Shown here: positions 13,086 through 23,468 of the stretch, piece after piece
Position numbering within the stretch: position 1 is the first letter of the stretch
Layout: the number at the start of each line of letters is the position of its first letter
NCBI GenBank assembly: GCA_047495785.1
Contig: JBLDXI010000074.1
Location: 62,001 to 126,000 of the forward strand
Length of the DNA stretch: 64,000 nt
Reading direction: 5' to 3'
Source: Lepidodermella squamata
Taxonomy: Eukaryota > Gastrotricha
Notes under the pieces: generated by a model
Database searches by the model: none
The model's input: the letters and a program-made list of their open reading frames with translations, nothing else
What the model was told of the DNA's origin: nothing
Position numbers and translations under genes: made by a program

Positions 13086-13092
13086 TATAAAA
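13086..13092 (+). promoter_or_regulatory. TATA-like box of repeat-peptide gene A
   Basis: TATAAAA lies 75-81 bp upstream of the start codon. Comparable boxes occur at 58265-58271 (minus strand, TATAAAT, about 70 bp before gene B's start) and at 15108-15115 (TATATAAG, about 95 bp before gene C's start). Conservation across three paralogues supports a core promoter element; function is inferred. Confidence 0.5.
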
Positions 13093-13166
13093 TAGGGAGG
13101 TATCGAATGCATCTTTCATTATTTCAATTTAGTATTTCTATTACTCTTAAATCGACTTCTAGCAGA

Positions 13167-13681
13167 ATGAACAAGCATTTGGTTGCAATGCTGTTTGTAG
13201 TAAGTTTAATTCGGTGATAGGCTCAAGATCTGATAAAAGAACTATGTAATTTTCTCAGGCGGCAGTAGCTGTGTGGTCAACGAGTGCTAATCCAACTGGC
13301 TCAGCTCGTCTTTCCATCGAGGAACCCTCAGCCCGTTTCTCCATGGGGGAACCCGCAGCTCGTCTCTCCATCGAGGAGCCATCTGCCCGTTTCTCCATGG
13401 GGGAACCCGTAGCTCGTCTCTCCATCGAGGAACCTTCAGCCCGTTTCTCCATGGGGGAACCCGCAGCTCGTCTTTCCATCGAGGAACCCTCAGCCCGTTT
13501 CTCCATGGGGGAACCCGCAGCTCGTCTCTCCATCGAGGAACCTTCAGCCCGTTTCTCCATGGGGGAACCCGCAGCTCGTCTTTCCATCGAGGAACCCTCA
13601 GCCCGTTTCTCCATGGGGGAACCCGCAGCTCGTCTTTCCATCGAGGAACCTTCAGCCCGTTTCTCGATGGGGGAACCTTGA
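13167..13681 (+). CDS. Secreted repeat peptide precursor A (seven 18-residue units)
   Basis: Two exons, 13167-13199 and 13259-13681, join in phase 0 across a 59 bp intron to give 151 residues. The leader, MNKHLVAMLFV then AAVAVWSTSA across the splice, looks like a signal peptide. After residue 25 the protein is seven tandem copies of an 18-residue unit, itself a 9-residue repeat pair: (S/A/V)ARLSIEEP then SARFSMGEP. There is no cysteine and no dibasic site, so a classical neuropeptide precursor is unlikely; the regularly spaced Arg and Glu-Pro could be processing points. Two paralogues (B at 57804-58198, C at 15205-15389) share the leader and the intron position. Function is unknown: antimicrobial, structural, adhesive or signalling roles are all open. 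It lies inside a segment copied from a HYDIN intron. Confidence 0.8.
13301..13678 (+). repeat. Tandem 27/54-bp coding repeat, 14 half-units
   Basis: The repeat encodes alternating ARLSIEEP and SARFSMGEP half-units of 27 bp, arranged as seven 54-bp units with few differences, mostly at synonymous sites (ccctca/ccttca, ctcgtc/cttcgtc-type variants). The near identity indicates recent unit duplication or homogenisation. The 27-bp period keeps all three frames on both strands periodic, which explains the long open frame on the opposite strand. Confidence 0.95.
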
Positions 13682-13749
13682 GGACCGCCTGAAGACCGCC
13701 AATAGAGGACGAGCTTTAAGAAAGCGTGAGAGCAATGGTTGCGTGAAAT

Positions 13750-13780
13750 AATGAGTCCAACATATATATATATATATATC
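13750..13780. repeat. Short TA microsatellite
   Basis: About ten tandem TA dinucleotides (13760-13779) just after the repeat-peptide gene. Confidence 0.8.
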
Positions 13781-14239
13781 AACTTCGCTGCGAAGAAACC
13801 AGTGTGGGGTTTTAGCGTCAGCCATTTGCTAAATTCGTGGATTGTATAATGTTTGATGATGTTGGTTCCGATCCGACTGAATTGTATTTTAATAAAGTTT
13901 GTGGTGGGTATCTTGCAAAGTGAACTTCAATTTCCCTCGTTCAAGTTTTCAGCGAAATTTTCAAAGATTGTAACGATGTGCCGGGTGGCGGCTGGCATCT
14001 ACGCAATGACTAAGAACAATATTGTGATTCTCATGTGATATCTAATTATGAAGTAATCGCGTGTTCGACTTGGATTTGAATCGCTAAATATTTAAGGCCT
14101 TGAAATCCAACGATCAATGTTCGATTCATTCACAATAAAGTATAGAGTAGTGCCTGGCCAAGTCTTGATGTTTCCCTGACAAAGATCGTCGAAAAAGTGT
14201 GGAACTTATTCAATCAAGAAGTTATTCATGACTCAAAAT

Positions 14240-14692
14240 CAAGAAATATCGCATATTTATCACTAATTTTATCACTATTTATCACGTCGGCAAATGTCAC
14301 TCCGAGATATTTGATTGTCTCCGTAGGATGCAGAACAGGAATTGATTGATCTTCGTCTATTATTAAGAGATCCGTCGACAATTCGCCATTTTCAACAACA
14401 ATGGCTTTGCATTTGCGAACATTATAACGTCAAGACCTATTTCAGAAAACAGATTGATTGCCATTCTGACTAGACTGCACGCGATTCGCGGCTATTAGCA
14501 ATCAGAGTAATATCATCGGCAAAGCTGAGAACTGGCACGGAGTCCATGATGTCCTCTCCAATTCGAAATTCTTAAATATCACCGATGTTCTTGTCAGCAA
14601 ATTCCCTAATGACAGAATCGATGCACAAGTTGCATACGAATGGGGATATCGGCGATTCTTGCATGACACCGCGATTGAAGCAGATCGATTTG
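14240..14692 (-). mobile_element. Dead non-LTR retrotransposon fragment (reverse transcriptase)
   Basis: On the minus strand conceptual translation gives the RT finger/palm motifs GVMQESPISPFVCNLCIDS, then SVPVLSFADDITLIANS (the FADD catalytic box), then KCKAIVVENGEL and finally IKYLGVTF. Several in-frame stops (including one after NIGDI and one after ESRAV) and at least one frameshift between these motifs show that it is inactive. The order and spacing fit non-LTR (R2/NeSL-like or similar) reverse transcriptases. Only this piece remains; no endonuclease or tail was recognised. Confidence 0.8.
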
Positions 14693-15000
14693 GTCATATA
14701 GATCATGGTCGTAGTTGTAGTCGCTGTCGGTCTGGTTGTGGTGGTAGTAGTCGTGGTAGTAGTTGCCGTAGTAGTCGTCCTAGCTGCGAACAGGTTGTAC
14801 TGATGCTACTAGCAGGAGTGGTTGTAGATGATTTTGTAGTCGAAGTCACCACCAATGGTCGCGATGTCGTGGTGGTAGTGGTCGACGTAGTAGTTTCATT
14901 CGTCAAAACTGCCTCACAAACCGAAAATTGTTGAAGCATAGCCTGCCATCTATAACTTCCATCATCTCTCAGGACCAACACAGAACGCACTGATTCGTCT
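14690..15000 (-). pseudogene. Thr-rich remnant with possible C-type-lectin-like tail
   Basis: Minus-strand reading from about 15000 gives LVLRDDGSYRWQAMLQQFSV then CE, which resembles the end of a C-type lectin-like domain with one expected Cys missing, followed by a Thr/Ser-rich mucin-like run (14700-14910, ACT/ACG-type codons). No start, signal peptide or upstream lectin exon is visible, and it abuts the dead reverse transcriptase. It may be a gene fragment moved or broken by the element. The lectin assignment is weak. Confidence 0.3.
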
Positions 15001-15204
15001 CAGGTGAAATGGGCTCTGAAACTGACCCTCTCTGACCTAAATTGATGCACCAAGCATTGTCATCAAGTTTTATTTTTACAAAGAAGACAATTCTTACATA
15101 TAAGGATTATATAAGGGGGAGTAACCGAAGCAATTTTCATTATTTCAAAAAAGCTTCTTTCGCATCCTATTCATTCAATTCTTCATCCGCTTCATTTCAG
15201 TAGA

Positions 15205-15389
15205 ATGAACAAGTTTTTGGTTGCAATTCTGCTATTAGTAAGTTTCGTTAGCTGATAGGATTCAGTTGTAACGCAAAATTGATTTGATCCTCTTAGGCAG
15301 CCGTAGCAAGGTGGACCTCAAGCGCAGAGTTCGCTACGGAGGTCTCAGAGGCCTCTGCCCGTCGCCTTGCAGCCTCAGGTGGATGGTAA
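15205..15389 (+). CDS. Secreted peptide C, short member of the repeat-peptide family
   Basis: Two exons, 15205-15237 and 15297-15389, join in phase 0 to a 41-residue peptide. The leader MNKFLVAILLL plus AAVARWTSSA matches genes A and B residue for residue at many positions, and the intron interrupts it after the same 11th codon. The mature part has only one degenerate trace of the repeat, EASARRLAASGGW. The 3' flank (about 15470-15560: cactgtgga, gtcagccgcttgcaaattg, atcatgtttgatggcgtggg) also matches those of A and B, and an AATAAA lies near 15593. Either it lost its repeats, or it resembles the form from which the repeats grew. Function unknown. Confidence 0.72.
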
Positions 15390-15599
15390 CAGCAATAGGC
15401 GAATAACAAGTGGGAGGATTTGCGCGAGAAATAACGAGGGACACAATATATATGTGCTGCTGAAATTTCGCTTTAAAGCTACCACTGTGGAATCATGATG
15501 TCAGCCGCTTGCAAATTGTAATTTCTTTGCTGAATTTATCATGTTTGATGGCGTGGGTAAACTTCAATTAGTAACTATGTAGCTTCAAGTATCAATAAA

Positions 15600-17322
15600 C
15601 ATTTGCGGTGTGCATTTTCAGAAATAATACCTTCAAATTTCTGCTTTTCTTTTCCGGCTAGGTTTCGTCAACTCCAAATGGGAGTCCAACGAAAACAATT
15701 GTTGTCAATCGTTGGGTGACACTTCGACATAATTATCAGATTTTTTACAATTTCCTGATTAATGATTGCTGATTTTTCCGATATGTCGATAATGAGTATA
15801 GACTAAATTGAGAGTGACGATTAGACTGCAGAATGACTGCAGAATATTACATTTTATGATAGAGAACCTTCTATCCGTTCCAGAGGGAATTCACTAATGG
15901 TCTTGGAAGTTCACTATAATTGACAGAGGCGAACGATCACAGACGAAAAATTCAAGCATTACGGAAAAAATAATGAGAAATTAGGTTAAAGAGCCGGTTG
16001 ATATTAATGAAACCACTCGAGACTCGATATGACAAATAATACTGCAGAAGTTGAATGAGCAGACTGAAAAATGAGAGCACAATGTGGGTCATATTTTATG
16101 ACTGTCATTTTCGTGTGAGTGCAAATCAAAGCAATATCAGGCCATTTTTATAGGCCATGCGCAACTTGAATTTTTTATCAACTAATTTTTGTTTATTTTT
16201 ACGTCATCACCTATTTCTCATCGCACATTCTTCTTTAAATATTTCATTGATTTAGCTTGTGTATAGAAAATCGAAGTTTTGTTTTGGATTTCACAACCCT
16301 GCACAAAGATCTGACATTATGGCCAACACACATAATACATACGAGTCTGGGCGGAAATAATTTACACAGGTGTACAAAACGATTTCCTACGGCGGTGTCC
16401 CTTCTGATCGAAAAAAAACCCGCGCCAACAAAAAGTTGACTAATAATTTCGCGTACGTTGAAGAAAAACAAGTAGAAACTCTCTGTTTTATATATTTCAA
16501 ATTTTTCGAGCGCAATTACGCTAAAAGCAGCTGCCACCTTCTACCTAGCCGAATATAAATAACCTTGTAATTTCGATGATCGAATTTCGAGGCATCTCTA
16601 AAATCGAATGTAATTTCGAAAGCAAATTTTCTCATCGATTTTTATATATAACTTGCAGGAGTTATTTCTTCTCAGACTTAAGGGCAATTTTTTCGTCGTA
16701 GGTGCCGAAACTTGAAGTGGTTATACAAGTGATTGCGATTTATTATAATTTTTTCGCTTATATTTTCTGACGGAATATGTTTTTCGAATTTATAGCAGCA
16801 AAATTGCATTTATAGCTATATCATTAGATCACCCGGCAATAAACAGCGGTATAAACTTCCTAAAAATAGCATAAAAAGCGGCGACCTTCAATAAAACAGA
16901 CGACCCAATTTGCGATGCCGAGATTGCCGGCTATTGATATTACTATAAAAACATTTGATAGATAGATGTCAGCCTTTCGCCCGGCCTAATTTGATTTGAG
17001 AGTATAGTATCGTAAAAATATTATCAAAAATCATCGGCTTGTTAAAAATTCGAAAAATCGAGTTGTGCTCGCATGCCGCCATTTTATATTCGATCTTTTT
17101 TCATCGTAGAAATTTGTCTTATGCATATCAATTTTTTAATCGAATGAGACATGGCGACGATATAATTTTATTATAAAAAATCCTACGTGTACATCTCATG
17201 CCACCTGGAGTGTTTTCGGCTCAATAGCAGCATCATGTTTGATGTCATCGCCGGTACGTTTTTTTTCGCCTCGTAGTAGTGTTATTGCGCGGAAACAGAG
17301 CGGAATGGCGCCTCACGTATAA
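15600..17322. other. Intergenic region upstream of the GPCR gene
   Basis: AT-rich sequence. Overlapping open frames at 16244-16558 on both strands have no recognisable domain, signal or splice support, so I do not call a gene. The last few hundred bases should hold the GPCR promoter, but I cannot pick out a core element. Confidence 0.45.
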
Positions 17323-20300
17323 ATGTCCCTATTTCGCGCTCTAGATTCCGTGCTGCCATCGCTGATTGTCGCCGCGTCTCGCGCCAATAATTTGACCGTT
17401 CGCTCGGCTGCTGGCACGCTAGGCGTCGAACATGCCGAGACGCATACAGCCGGCTCGGATCCCGATCTCGAGGCCTCGGCGCAGGGCGTTGATTTGAAGT
17501 ATTTCCTACTCGTCATACCTTGCGTTTGGGCCATTTTCAGCAATATCGTTGTTATTATTACGATTTTTCGAACCGCGACGATTTTGAGATCGTTCGCCTA
17601 CGTCATGATCAGCCTTTCACTTGTCGACCTCTGCTCGTCGCTTTTCGTTATTCCTTTCTCAATTTATTTTTTCGTAAGTTGAATTTTTTTTCATTTTTTG
17701 AAAAATTGAATTTCTATATATTTTTGAAATTTTAAAATTGTGTGTGATCTAATAACGCACATTTTTCAATAATTTAATTTTTTTAATTCAAAAATCATTG
17801 GAATGTGGGTCAGCTATTATAGGTATATGAAATTTTAAATTAACTCTTAATCTCTGAAACTCGAGATTATGCGTATAACATTCGTTTTTCTATTCTCGAT
17901 TTAGGCAAATCATATGCATTGGAAGCTTGGATACTCGTTATGTGTTCTATGGACAGCTGCCGATGTCATGTTTTGTACTGCCAGCATTTGCCACCACTGC
18001 GCTATTGCTCTTCATCGCTACCTTATGATTTCGAGCCCTCACGATTTTTCCGTCACAAATAACAATAAGGTAAAAAAAATTACAGCGCTGTTTAACACCG
18101 GAATTTCTAATTTTCAAAAAAAATCAGCATCAATCTTTCATTTTTAGAAATTTACTGATTTTTATCACTGCGCTATCTAGTTTGGGGTTATTTTAGAAGC
18201 CGTCCTTATAGTAAAGTCGATTCCATCGATAAGGCTGGTTTTATCTGGCAAAACAACCAGGCGTGTTTTTGAGGTCACACAAAGAAAGGTCGGCCGTTGA
18301 AGTCGACTTTAAAGTCGAGGAGGGTTACCGAATTTAGGGAAATAACTCCATGTTCGAAAATCATGCTGGTCGATTTTATTTCCAGACGATTAAATCCATG
18401 AAGACGGCTTCGAAAAATAACCCCCAATCAATTTGAGACAATTTTCAGTTTAATTAACGACTTTTTTCAGATAATTTACCGGTTGATAGTGCCGGCTTGG
18501 TGCGTCAGTGCTTTCATCGCCTTGATCCTGGTGATCCGCGCCTCGATCGACCGCGAAATGATCTACGACGCCGAGCTGGAAGAGTGCGGCATCAACGACC
18601 GCAACTACGCCATTTACTCGTCGATCGTGTCATTTTTCATACCCCTAACCATCATTGTTGTAGTTTCACTGCGCTCAATCGTTATACTACAACAAAGAAT
18701 TGAAACTAAGCGGAAAACCCACTACGGCTCGAACAGGTCACCGGCTACTACGACGACGAATGTCTCGAACAACGACATGGCCCGAACCCCGTCGTCGGAC
18801 GACGCCCCGAAATTTCGGGTTACAAAACGAAGCGGGTTTTATCGATTCTTCTGGCGCGAGACCAGACACCAGCGCCGGTCGGACGACGACCTTGACAAAT
18901 CGGTAACCGGGCAGAATCGCATAATTTTCGCGTCCAAGCCGAGAAATCTGCTGAGAGCCGGGTCGAAAAAATCGTCACGTGACCACATTACTGATGCAAA
19001 GCCTGGCAACACGTTGTTTCGAGCCCTGGAGACATTTACAACGAAAACGCTGGCGGTGCACACGCCGAATTCTGAGGAGGCACCGGTTAGCATAACCGGG
19101 GGTCTGTTTGGCCTGGGGCCGAGGTCGAAAAGCCGGCGGCACAACAGCAGCTGTGCGTTATTGTCGGTGGGCAGGCGAATTTCCGAAACGCCGTCGCCGG
19201 TTAGCGCGGATGAAAAGTCGGGCTTGACCATGCTGATTCCGACGTCGAAAACGACGGAAATGTCGCAGATTCCTCAAGAATCTGACAGCCGATCTGGGTC
19301 AAAGAAAAAAGGGTAAATATTTCGAATTCGGCCAGTTGTGTTTTTTTAAAGTGCCAGACTTCCATCTTAATTTCTAGTTCATTTTTATTGGGGAAAATAC
19401 TTTGTTTCGGGAAAGACTAGCTACACCAAATAGCTCATAACCACACTGGAATGGAAAAATTCAGACCGATATATAATTGTTTAGGAATTTTTAAAAATTG
19501 CTGAAATCATCATTCATACTTTTCCATTTCGAAAATTAATTGGGAAAGGTACTTGGAAAATTTGACGTAAAATATTGCATTATTCTGAACTACTATCTAG
19601 GGTCAATGAAAATTTGAAACTTGAAATTTTCCAAGTATATTCAAAACAATTTTCGATCACCCAGAAGTATAGGTAAAAATTGTACATAAATCGGGAATCA
19701 AATTTTACACATTTTGTCTCAAATTTCATAAATTAATTAATTAAGACCGATTTTAATTTGCTCTTCTACAAATAGTTTTGCTACTTTGCGCATTTTTGTT
19801 TTAGCTCTTTGTAGCTATTTAAGATCTTATTGAGCTAAAAATAGCTAAAAATAGAGTATTAAAATACGAACGCTCTGTTTCATATTTTATGCCCTGCCCC
19901 TAGAAAGTTGAAAATTTAAATTGAGAAGTAAATTTCCTCAGAACTAAGAATTAGGGTAAAGAAATTGATATCTTCGATTTTGCAATTAATAAATTTTTTT
20001 CATTACTTTCACAGGAGCATAATAAAAAGTCGGAACAGGTCTATCGCGGCTGTTGAGCATGTGATACGGCGAACAAAACGGGCCATGAGCAACGCCCATC
20101 AACTAACAATCCCTCCAATGATGGAAAACGTGTCAACATCAGACTTTGACGTGCTCGAAGTCGTCGACTGTGAAGAGTCAATGTCACGCGTTACCGAAGA
20201 AATTGTCGACGAGTTGTCGCTGTCACGCTTCAACAGTTCGGTGGCGAGAAGCCGTGAGCTCGATACGTGGTCGAGCGATTTCGCCGACTACGCCAACCCG

Positions 20301-22643
20301 CCACCGCCTCGGTTCAGCTACGACACTATGATTTCGGTGACTAGTTCAGCGAAACATCAGCCGAGAGCGAGCCTGCAATATGCGACAAATTCACTGAAGC
20401 GGGACGAAACGCTCGAGTTGTCACTCGTCTCATTGCCATATGCTGATGTTGAAACAGCTTCAATTGAATTAGGTAAATATTTTAAAACATTTTTAAAAAT
20501 TCAGAATTTTGAATTTTGAATTTCAAAATTCAAGTTTTTATTTCAAGATTTTTCAAGAAAAATTCAAATTTTTTAAAATTGAAATTGAAATTTATGAATT
20601 GAAAAAAATGAGAATTTTTCCTTAATTTGTTTTCCGTTAACGTTGATATAGGGCGCTATCCGATCCAACAGCAACCTCTGAGCATTACCGAAATCGCACC
20701 CATTACTTATTCTACAGCAATTTCATCCCATTCCATCTGCATCTACCCACCACCGGTTCCGCCCAGCCCATCTCGAGCTGCGGCCAACCGATCCAACCGA
20801 CCCAGGGCGCCTATTGCGACCATGAAAAGCCTCGAGTACTTCGACACGTCTTCCGGTGGCGCGACGTCGTCTTCCCCGCGACCTAGCGTGAGAGGGTCGC
20901 GCAAAGGCGTTAACGGCCAGGTGCTGCTGGCGAAAAAACCGCGCCGACCTCGATTAGCTAATCAGTCATCATCGACAAGTGCTAGCGAATCGCCGCGGCG
21001 GTCGTTGCCTATCGAAAATCGCCAGTCTGTAACAGTCTCAATCGACCCGGTTGCTACGGCATCAGAACTAGTTTACGGGTAATTAATTTCGGGAGAAAAA
21101 TTATTACGCAATTCACTAGTTCCATGCCGCAAAGATCAATTTAGCGCGAATTTAGCCAAAATAGTCATTGAAAAACTAAAGTCAAAGCGACAGCGAAATT
21201 CAAAACTGCACTGGAAAAAGACAAATGCGCTTTAACATATGACACCGTTTTTTCCACTTTTTCAATCCTATTATTTAAATTTGAAAATATTGTAATATAA
21301 TTGTTCTTGAATCCTCTTTTGTAGAGATCCTTCTCAGGAAGCGAGCGATCAGCCGATAAGAACGCGCCGTTTCTCTGATACGTTCAACTGCGAGCGGTAC
21401 GTACCCATCGGCGGGCCGATGGTGCCGCAAAAACTCATCGATATGGTTCGAGAGAGGGACTACCAGCGCCAGGTTGCGCTCATAAAACGCGGCCGCGTCG
21501 CCCCGGTGCGCAGCAGCGCGCGCACGACCCTCGCGCGGCAAGCGACGGCGCGCATTCTGAGCCTGAAGCGCGCCCTCACGCGCCAGCCGGCCAGCGATAA
21601 AGACACGGCGATTCAAACGCTGGCGAGGCGCATCAAGAAAGAACGCCAGGCCGGCCAGGCGCTGCTCGTTGTCCTGCTGTGTTTCGTGTTCATGTGGGCG
21701 CCGTTTTTTATTATCAACATGGCGTACGGAATCTGCGATCAATGCGTTAACAAGCACCTGTTTGTTGTCTTCACGTGGATCGCGTGGTCGTCTTGCGGGG
21801 TCAATCCTATCGTTTATACACTGTAAGCTTTTACTACCTATGATTTGAATCAAGGAAAGGGTTAATATTGAAGTAAACATTGAATAATCACTATAATTGA
21901 GGCTTTGGAACGAAATATATATGATTTTTTGTTATTTTGGTGAGATGGTTTTGGTCCCAACAAACTAAAACCGTGGTATTCTTTAAGCCAGAAGTTGATA
22001 GCTGGAACCCTGAACTTTCGGAAAGTTTTAGGTAGTGATCTAACTTCGATCGAGTCGAGAGTTTCTGTTAAATTCCGAAAATTACCGAACCAGTCAGGAG
22101 CCAGTTACCAGCCGGGTTTTCCGGGTTTTCTCAGGTTAATTTTTCCTCTTTCTTCGGTTAAATCGCGGATAAAAGATGCAATATTTCTCGGTAGGTTTAA
22201 TTTAAATAATTCGTTGAATTTTCTACAAAAAGTTGCAAGTTAAAAAATAATTGCGCAACTTCTGGGGCAATCTGTACCATTTGATCCCACCTGGTCCACT
22301 CCGTCCGAAATGTCCGAAATGTCCCCAAATCCTAAATTTTCGGAGTTTGTCCATTATTACCGCGCAATTGCTTGAGAGTCCAAGGCGGTTCTGACGATGA
22401 GGATTAGTCCGAAGTCTCACCATCAAAAAGGCGAAAATATAGCTGGATTATGTCTCGCATATTTGTCAAATTGATTTCCTAATAATTTTGAGATTTTTCA
22501 AATAATTTTACAGATGCAGCCGACAATTTCGACAAGGTTTATTCCGCAACCTCAGCGACGCTTTCGGCCGGGTCTCGGCTTTCGGCCGCGAAAGTTCTGC
22601 TATCGCCAGCATCCGCAGCTTGAAAAGCTTTAGATCACGTTAG
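17323..22643 (+). CDS. Class A aminergic-type GPCR with HRY instead of DRY, 7 exons
   Basis: Exons 17323-17673, 17905-18069, 18471-19312, 20015-20472, 20652-21078, 21325-21822 and 22514-22643 join in phase to 956 residues; a TAA directly precedes the start codon in frame. Landmarks: N74 (1.50), D102 (2.50), C130 (3.25), D137 (3.32, the amine-binding Asp), W182 (4.50), C211 in extracellular loop 2, Ser222/223/226 (5.42/5.43/5.46, typical of catecholamine receptors), W872 and P874 in FMWAPFF, and NPIVY at 908-912. The third intracellular loop is huge (about 600 residues, Ser/Arg-rich) and the C-tail short (42 residues), as in D2-like, alpha2 and muscarinic receptors. Two oddities: the DRY Asp is His154 (LHRY), and the usual TM7 WxGY is WIAW. 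A biogenic-amine ligand is likely; dopamine, octopamine/tyramine or serotonin cannot be separated. A poly(A) signal follows at 22683. Confidence 0.9.
18181..18427. mobile_element. TIR element (MITE-like) in GPCR intron 2
   Basis: The left end ttggggttattttagaagcc (18182-18201, then gtc) is mirrored by the right end (18402-18427), whose reverse complement reads ttgggggttatttttcgaag then ccgtc. The roughly 25-bp inverted repeats enclose about 200 bp with no open frame and several gtcgac/gtcgatt palindromes. Size, termini and lack of coding fit a non-autonomous DNA transposon. No clear target-site duplication is visible. Confidence 0.75.
22065..22272 (+). repeat. Dispersed repeat, relative of the TIR element at 51.2-51.6 kb
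   Basis: Same-orientation similarity to 51375-51565 covers phrases such as ccgaaaattaccgaaccagt, ggttttccgggttttctc, ggataaaagatg, ttgaattttctacaaaa and ttgcgcaacttctggg. The right end keeps a decayed terminal motif next to TA; the left terminal repeat is not recognisable. It lies in intron 6 of the GPCR gene. Confidence 0.75.
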
Positions 22644-22682
22644 CGCTATACTACGCCATTTTTTCACTGCCAAAAGAAACCG

Positions 22683-22688
22683 AATAAA
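22683..22688 (+). terminator. Poly(A) signal of the GPCR gene
   Basis: AATAAA lies 40 bp after the GPCR stop codon. A TTTATT (AATAAA on the minus strand) at 22720-22725 may serve the convergent multidomain gene, though that would be 740 bp past its stop. Confidence 0.6.
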
Positions 22689-23468
22689 AAATCATGATGT
22701 TTCATCGAAAACAACGCGTTTTATTGTTCCAAAATTATTCAATTCCTGTACTATTATTATTAGTATAATTATTGGTTATAATAATAGCGATATGGTACAA
22801 GATATCGGTAAAAATGTTTGCAATTTTTTTACAAGCTTCCGGTCAAAACAATCAATTTGGAACAACGATTTCTGAAAAATTGAATCTGGTGCGTGATTTT
22901 TCTGGAGGACGAGTATGAGAGCCACGGATTTGACGCCCCTCGAAATGATATTGCGAAGACACTATATAAAAGAGGCAGTATTTTTCCCGACTTATTTTCG
23001 AAGTCGAAAGCGATGAAATTATAGCTGGAAACAAAACAGCAACAACAACAACAGAAATCGCCCAGATTTTCGTCAAATTTTCGGATATAAATAAAGAAAA
23101 TTATATTATAATAAAACGATGAGATTTTTTGGCGCCACAAAATCGATACCACGAAGCTATATTATTATTACATGCTACGAAACGAGGTTAAACACTTGAG
23201 CAGCAGTTGTATAGCTTGTAAAAAGGAGATGAAGACTTGTAAATAAATAGCAAGTAGAAGAATATTCCCACAAAAGAAGAAGAAGAAGAGAACTCGTATC
23301 GACTTCGAACAAGGCCACGACGCGAAATTTATCAAACAATTTAATTTTTTTGATTTGGTATAAAAAACGAAAGAATGTTGCGCATGCATCAAATTTGTCG
23401 GGCGGGGAGAGACTTGAGATTTTTCCACGGCGATATTTTAGCCTGCGATAGTAGATAAAATGGGGCGC
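22689..23468. other. Convergent 3' flank between GPCR and multidomain secreted gene
   Basis: The two genes end toward each other here. The interval is AT-rich with short runs such as (aag)n at about 23275 and (aac)n at 23037. Minus-strand open frames at 22829-23152 and 23168-23428 show no domain features. No gene called. Confidence 0.45.

Larger units (their letters stand above)
12059..13867. repeat. Inverted segmental duplicate of HYDIN intron 9 plus part of exon 10
   Basis: This block is an inverted copy of 57690-59335. Matching landmarks in the same relative order are the HYDIN exon start, the intronic phrases around gtaaatattgaaaggagc (12716-12730 and 12836-12855 against 58610-58635 and 58740-58770), the whole repeat-peptide gene, and its 3' flank with ccagtgtggggtttt (13799). 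The HYDIN side ends sharply at 12059; the peptide-gene side fades at about 13867. Because it contains a chopped HYDIN exon and a splice acceptor, the HYDIN locus is the source and this is the copy. Confidence 0.88.

Noticed and set aside
13301-13678. CRISPR-like array of evenly spaced short repeats
   Set aside because: The repeats are contiguous without unique spacers, code for a 9-residue peptide repeat, follow a spliced signal-peptide exon and lie in an animal genome.
14659-14934. Plus-strand Val/Gly/Cys-rich 91-codon frame
   Set aside because: It is the antisense of the Thr-codon run and has no signal or domain.
17313-19231. Antisense open frames opposite the GPCR exons
   Set aside because: They mirror well-supported coding exons and have no signals of their own.
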